Shown: positions 14,415 to 17,954 of the stretch, piece after piece | Numbering within the stretch: position 1 is the stretch's first letter | Layout of the letters: the number at the start of each line of letters is the position of its first letter | From: Gemmatimonadota bacterium | Lineage (GTDB): Bacteria > Gemmatimonadota > Gemmatimonadetes > Gemmatimonadales > Gemmatimonadaceae | DNA: 17,954 bases | Reading direction: 5' to 3' | NCBI GenBank assembly: GCA_016794735.1 | Contig: JAEUJK010000876.1 | Coordinates: 1-17,954 of the forward strand | The notes under the pieces: generated by a model | What the model was told of the DNA's origin: nothing | Databases searched by the model: none | The model's input: the letters and a program-made list of their open reading frames with translations, nothing else | Position numbers and translations under genes: made by a program

Positions 14415-15218
14415 TCAGCCGAAGAGCGTGATCTGCTCGCCTAACGACTCCGGCGCGACCACCGGGAGGCCGAGCCGCTCCTGCAGCGCGCGCACCGTTG
14501 CCGGGCTGTGGCCGGCGAAGTGGTTGTTGACGTACCCGTACGCCGTCCGCACCCGGGCCACGAGCGCCGGCAGGACCGTGGCCCAGGCGTCCAGCTCGGC
14601 CCCGCGATCGACCTGGATCCGCGAGTAGTCCGTGATCTCCCGGTCGGGGCCCATCCACCGGATGTACGCGAAATCCGCCGTGGGGCGCTTCGCCAGGTCC
14701 AGCAGGAGCTTCCGCGGGATCCACCGCGCATCAGACAACGCCAGCGCCACCCCATGCGCCTCGAGCATCGCGAGGACGTCGTCAGTGATCCACGCGCGAT
14801 GCCGGAACTCGATGGCAAACGCCAGCGATCGATCGAGGAGCGGGAGAAACTCCGCGAGCGCGGGCCGTTCGAGCGGCCCAAAGGAGGGCGCACACTGGAT
14901 CAGGATGGGACCGAGGTGCGGCCCCAGATCGCGCGCCCGATCGCAGAACTCCTGCAGGATGTCACTGGAGTGCCTGAACCGGCGCTCGTGGGAGATCTCC
15001 TGCGGCAGCTTGAGGGCGAAGGTGAAGCCGGTCGGCACCCGTGCCCGCCAGCCGCGCACCGTCGCCGCGGAAGGAATCGCATAGAAGGTGGCATCGATCT
15101 CCACCGTGCCGAACGCGCGCGCATAGGTGCGCAGGTAGTCGGCCGGGCGCGTCCCCGACGGGTAGAACGGCCCGACCCACGCATCGTAGTTCCAGCCCTG
15201 GGTTCCGAGTCGGATCAT
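14415..15218 (-). CDS. DUF72 (YecE-like) family protein
   Basis: The 267-residue protein has the DUF72 signature throughout: RLGTQGWNYDAWVGPFYP at the start, then FGTVEIDATFYAIPSAATVRGW and FALKLPQEISHERRF. Later blocks are LGPILIQCAPSFGP, LAFAIEFRHRAWI, the strand WIPRKLLLDL, DFAYIRWMG and GYVNNHFAGHSPATVRAL near the end. The fold is a TIM-barrel-like one; biochemical function is not established. The pattern of conserved Trp, His and Asn suggests an enzyme pocket. ATG 15218 starts exactly at the conserved block; no ribosome site is seen (CTTCTTTA upstream), so it may be translated from a leaderless or weakly bound message. Longer upstream reading lacks family similarity and is not used. Confidence 0.9.
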   Translation of the reverse strand: MIRLGTQGWNYDAWVGPFYPSGTRPADYLRTYARAFGTVEIDATFYAIPSAATVRGWRARVPTGFTFALKLPQEISHERRFRHSSDILQEFCDRARDLGPHLGPILIQCAPSFGPLERPALAEFLPLLDRSLAFAIEFRHRAWITDDVLAMLEAHGVALALSDARWIPRKLLLDLAKRPTADFAYIRWMGPDREITDYSRIQVDRGAELDAWATVLPALVARVRTAYGYVNNHFAGHSPATVRALQERLGLPVVAPESLGEQITLFG

Positions 15219-15347
15219 TAAAGAAGGTCGAGCGTTGGCGACCCGATGGGTGCCCTCCCTGACACCCACCGCGCAAGTGTCGCCGCCGCAGGGGGCCGCC
15301 GCGCCTGAGTGCTGACCACGGCGCCGCCGAATCGGTCGAACCGACTC

Positions 15348-15377
15348 TTGACGCGTGAGATATCCGAGTGATATCAT
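15348..15377 (+). promoter_or_regulatory. Sigma-70-like promoter of the SPFH operon
   Basis: TTGACG (15348-15353) and TATCAT (15372-15377) each match the consensus at five of six positions, with an 18-bp spacer. Transcription would start near 15385, about 18 bases before the ATG at 15403. Just upstream, TCGGT-CGA-ACCGA (15332-15344) is an inverted repeat next to the -35 and could bind a regulator, possibly the RHH protein of the operon. Confidence 0.65.
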
Positions 15378-15402
15378 TTCGCTACCACCATCCGAGTATC
15401 CC

Positions 15403-16272
15403 ATGTTCCGCGAAATCCCCAAGAAGGGCACCCCTGGTCTCGCAGCCCTCTTCCTTTTCCTGGCGTTCGCCGGCGTCGCGATGTGGCGCGTCATCGAGTC
15501 CGCGCGCGTCGAATCTCCCGCCGGCGCGGCCCTGTGGGCCCTGGTCCTGATCGTCTCGATCATCGGCCTCAGCGGCCTGTTCACCGTCCAGCCCAACGAC
15601 GGCAAGGTCCTGACGTTGTTCGGCAAGTACATCGGCACCGTGCGCGAGCAGGGGCTGTGGTGGGCCAACCCCTTCTATGGGAAGAAGCGCGTTTCCCTCC
15701 GCGTCCGGAACTTCGAGACCGCCAAGCTCAAGGTGAACGACAACCACTCCAACCCCATCGAGATCGGTGCGGTCGTGGTGTGGAAGGTCGTGGACACCGC
15801 CGAGGCGATGTTCGAGGTCGACGACTACACCCACTTCGTGGTGATGCAGTCGGAAGCCGCGGTTCGCGCCCTGGCCTCGTCCTATCCGTACGACGCGCAC
15901 AGCGCGAGCGACATCGCCCTCAGCACGCATGCTGCGGAAGTCTCCAAGGCCCTGCAGCTGGCGGTGTCTGACCGCTTGCAGAAGGCGGGCGTCGAGGTGA
16001 TCGAGGCGCGTATCTCGCACCTGGCGTATGCGCCGGAGATCGCGTCGGCGATGCTGCGACGCCAGCAGGCATCGGCGATCATCGCAGCGCGCCAGAAAAT
16101 CGTCGAGGGTGCCGTCTCGATGGTCGAGAACGCGCTCGAGTTGATCGCGAACAAGGGAATCGTCGCCCTGGACGATGAACGCAAGGCGACCATGGTCTCG
16201 AACCTCCTCGTCGTGCTCTGCTCCGATCGGGATGCACAGCCCGTCGTGAACACGGGATCGCTCTACCAGTAA
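15403..16272 (+). CDS. SPFH/band-7 domain membrane protein
   Basis: The 289-residue protein has two N-terminal membrane segments (about 11-30 and 42-62). The SPFH domain follows: FTVQPNDGKVLTLFGKYIGT, the GLWWANPFYGKKRVSLRVRN strand pair, then NDNHSNPIEIGAVVVWKVVD. After it comes a helical part with VSDRLQKAGVEVIEARISHL and SAMLRRQQASAIIAARQKIV. SPFH proteins (stomatin, flotillin, HflK/C relatives) form large ring-shaped assemblies at membranes and organise lipids or proteases. The C terminus is short, without a flotillin tail. It is the first gene of an operon with an RHH regulator (gap 8 bp) and a secreted hydrolase. Start ATG 15403 gives the usual short N-terminal stretch before the first membrane segment; the ribosome site is weak. 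Confidence 0.9.
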   Translation: MFREIPKKGTPGLAALFLFLAFAGVAMWRVIESARVESPAGAALWALVLIVSIIGLSGLFTVQPNDGKVLTLFGKYIGTVREQGLWWANPFYGKKRVSLRVRNFETAKLKVNDNHSNPIEIGAVVVWKVVDTAEAMFEVDDYTHFVVMQSEAAVRALASSYPYDAHSASDIALSTHAAEVSKALQLAVSDRLQKAGVEVIEARISHLAYAPEIASAMLRRQQASAIIAARQKIVEGAVSMVENALELIANKGIVALDDERKATMVSNLLVVLCSDRDAQPVVNTGSLYQ

Positions 16273-16280
16273 GGTGCGTT

Positions 16281-16460
16281 GTGGCTGAGCGGAAACCCTT
16301 CCTCCTGCGCATGGACCGCGACCTCCTGGACGCGGTCCAGCGCTGGGCGAACGACGACCTGCGCAGCCTCAACGCCCAGATCGAGTTCCTCCTCCGTCGG
16401 TCGCTGCAGCAGGCAGGGCGCCTGCCGCGGCTCGGGACCGACGAACCACCTGCCGAATAG
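16281..16460 (+). CDS. Small Arc-like ribbon-helix-helix protein, 59 residues
   Basis: The reading frame from GTG 16281 to TAG 16460 encodes a protein starting VAERKPFLLRMDRDLLDAVQ. The short strand KPFLLRM, the helix RDLLDAVQRWANDDL and the second helix NAQIEFLLRRSLQQAG, joined by a turn at RSLNAQ, match the Arc/MetJ/CopG ribbon-helix-helix fold. These bind DNA as dimers through the paired strands. AAGGTG before the GTG gives a good ribosome site, and the frame begins eight bp after the SPFH stop. The C-terminal tail (LPRLGTDEPPAE) is probably disordered. It may be an autoregulator of the operon; similarity to antitoxins is only at the fold level, since no toxin gene is adjacent. Confidence 0.8.
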   Translation: MAERKPFLLRMDRDLLDAVQRWANDDLRSLNAQIEFLLRRSLQQAGRLPRLGTDEPPAE

Positions 16461-16463
16461 GCC

Positions 16464-17954
16464 ATGTTGATCGCCATGCTGCATCGTCGGGGCGTCCGCC
16501 TCCCCCGCTGGGTTGCTGTCACCTTCCTCGTCGTCGCCTCGCTCGCCCTCCTCAGTGGAATGGCGCTGGCCCAGGCGCCCGCATCGTTTGGCATGCTCTA
16601 CATCGTTGGTGGCGACACGGTCGGCATCGAGCGTGTCACGCCGGGGCCCGGGATGTGGATCGGCGACCTGCAGCTGCGCGGCCAGCCGCGCATCCAGTGG
16701 ACCGCCACCATGAGCGGGCCCGGCATGGTGCAGTCGCTCACCCTCGTGGCGTTCCAGAACGCCTCGCCGGATGCGCCGGTCCTGCAGCGCGCCGTCCTCA
16801 CGCTCGATGGCGACACGGTGCGCGTCGACATCGGCGGCAGCGGCCAGCAGGTGAAGCAGAACCTCGCCACGAGCCGCAACGCGCTCATCTACATGCCGCA
16901 GTCGATCGCGATGCTCGACCTGGTCATCGGCCGCGCGCGCGCCACCGCGGCGACGGTGGACTCGGTGCCACTCTTCATGGCCTCGGGTGGCCAGACGATC
17001 CCGGCCATTGTGGAGATGACCGGTACGACGGCAATTGTGCGCCTTGGCCCGTCGCAGACCACGCTCGGCGTGGACGCGAATGGCAGGGTGATGAGCGCCT
17101 CGGTGCCCGCGCAGCGCCTCGAGGTGTCGCGCCTCGAGGGTGCAGCGCTGGCCGCGGTGAAGGTCGGTGGCCCCAACTACGACCCGCCGGCAGGCGCACC
17201 GTATCGCGCCGAACATGTGAAGGTGCCGGGCAAGGGTGGTCACACGCTCGCTGGCACGCTCACCATCCCCACCGGGGCCACGTCGCGCCTCCCGGTGGTC
17301 ATCACGATCACCGGATCCGGCGGACAGGATCGCGACGAATACATCCCGATCGTTCCGGGATTCCGTCCGTTCCGACAGCTCGCCGATTCGCTCACGCGTC
17401 GCGGGATCGCGGTCCTGCGCTTCGATGACCGTGGCGTGGGCGAGTCCACCGGTGACTTCGCGACCGCCACCAGTGCGGACTTCGCCGATGACGTCCGCAG
17501 CGTCGTCACCTGGCTGCGCGCGCGCCCCGAGATCGATCCGGAGCGCATCATCCTCATGGGCCATTCCGAGGGCGGCCTGATCGCCCCGATGGTGGCGGCC
17601 ACGGACTCGCGCCTCGCGGGGATCGTCCTGCTCGCCGGCCCCGGCGAAAAGGGCGAACCGATCCTGCGCTACCAGCTCCGCAACGGCATCGAGAAGGACG
17701 CCTCACTGAGCCGCACCGTGAAGGACTCGGCGCTGCGCACGATCGACGGCACCATCGCGTCGCTCAAGGCCAACAACCCGTGGATGCGCTTCTTCCTCGA
17801 GCACGATCCCCTGCCGGTCGCCCGTCGGGTGAAGGTCCCGGTGCTCATTGCGCAGGGCGCCACGGACCAGCAGGTCACGCCGAACAATGCGACGCTGCTG
17901 GAAGCGGCGCTGCGTGAGGGTGGCAATCGCGACGTCACGGTCAAGCTCATGCCC
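16464..17954 (+). CDS. Secreted alpha/beta hydrolase (serine esterase/peptidase-like), 3' end beyond window
   Basis: The frame stays open for 497 codons from ATG 16464 to the window edge. An N-terminal signal peptide (RWVAVTFLVVASLALLSG, then ALA-QA cleavage) predicts export. About residues 40-235 form a beta-rich domain I cannot name. The hydrolase domain follows: VVITITGSGGQDRDEYIPIV (oxyanion region), IAVLRFDDRGVGESTGDF, ILMGHSEGGLIAPM with nucleophile Ser368 in GHSEGG, and GATDQQVTP with Asp468 as the likely acid. The catalytic His should lie past position 17954. Family members include esterases and S33-like peptidases. It starts three bp after the RHH stop, so it is cotranscribed with SPFH and RHH. 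ATG 16476 is a second possible start. Confidence 0.87.
   Translation, partial: MLIAMLHRRGVRLPRWVAVTFLVVASLALLSGMALAQAPASFGMLYIVGGDTVGIERVTPGPGMWIGDLQLRGQPRIQWTATMSGPGMVQSLTLVAFQNASPDAPVLQRAVLTLDGDTVRVDIGGSGQQVKQNLATSRNALIYMPQSIAMLDLVIGRARATAATVDSVPLFMASGGQTIPAIVEMTGTTAIVRLGPSQTTLGVDANGRVMSASVPAQRLEVSRLEGAALAAVKVGGPNYDPPAGAPYRAEHVKVPGKGGHTLAGTLTIPTGATSRLPVVITITGSGGQDRDEYIPIVPGFRPFRQLADSLTRRGIAVLRFDDRGVGESTGDFATATSADFADDVRSVVTWLRARPEIDPERIILMGHSEGGLIAPMVAATDSRLAGIVLLAGPGEKGEPILRYQLRNGIEKDASLSRTVKDSALRTIDGTIASLKANNPWMRFFLEHDPLPVARRVKVPVLIAQGATDQQVTPNNATLLEAALREGGNRDVTVKLMP

Noticed and set aside
15219..15668. N-terminal extension of the DUF72 gene to 15668
   Set aside because: The extension would overlap the SPFH gene and promoter on the other strand and has no family similarity; conserved sequence begins at ATG 15218.
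1..17954. Mobile elements, CRISPR arrays, phage or toxin-antitoxin loci
   Set aside because: No transposase, integrase, spaced repeat array or toxin gene was seen. The RHH gene alone does not make a toxin-antitoxin pair.

Overview
The window is GC-rich DNA with ordinary chromosomal gene content. It has no rRNA, tRNA, CRISPR array, transposase or integrase that I can recognise. The best guess for the source is a Gemmatimonadota bacterium or a similar GC-rich environmental lineage. That rests on the DUF5916 outer-membrane-type protein, the Tat-exported TldD-like peptidase and the overall gene style; I cannot prove it from this sequence.

Layout, left to right. (1) Positions 1-859, minus: the N-terminal part of a membrane sensor with a PAS domain, cut by the window edge. 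(2) 957-2120, plus: an RlmI-type 23S rRNA cytosine methyltransferase. It converges on a minus-strand pair: a metallo-beta-lactamase-fold hydrolase followed by MutM/Fpg DNA glycosylase, with overlapping ends. (3) 3845-3937: a divergent control region with 11-bp direct repeats, then a degenerate methyltransferase-like protein (3938-4696). (4) 4697-5545: an 849-bp region with no long ORF that is the most unusual part of the window. It holds two TGTCA-type palindromes, a probable promoter, a three-hairpin RNA candidate ending in a terminator, an acidic 53-residue ORF (5023-5184), a bidirectional terminator (5207-5240) and, facing it, a 21-residue peptide gene that is 12/21 lysine with a textbook ribosome binding site (5263-5328). 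(5) 5546-11232, minus: a DUF5916 beta-barrel protein, a Tat-exported TldD-like metallopeptidase and its TldE-like partner. (6) 11409-13678, plus: MgtE magnesium transporter overlapping an EamA-family exporter. (7) 13675-15218, minus: a DUF72/YecE protein and a SURF1 protein, whose stop codon overlaps that of the EamA gene. (8) 15403 to the end, plus: a compact operon of an SPFH/band-7 membrane protein, a 59-residue ribbon-helix-helix protein and a secreted alpha/beta hydrolase that runs off the window.

How the genes work together. The clear functional units are TldD-TldE (a peptidase heterodimer, here probably exported), MBL-MutM (translationally coupled), MgtE-EamA (coupled by ATGA) and SPFH-RHH-hydrolase (gaps of 8 and 3 bp). 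The least explained signals are the small genes and RNA-like structures in 4697-5545.
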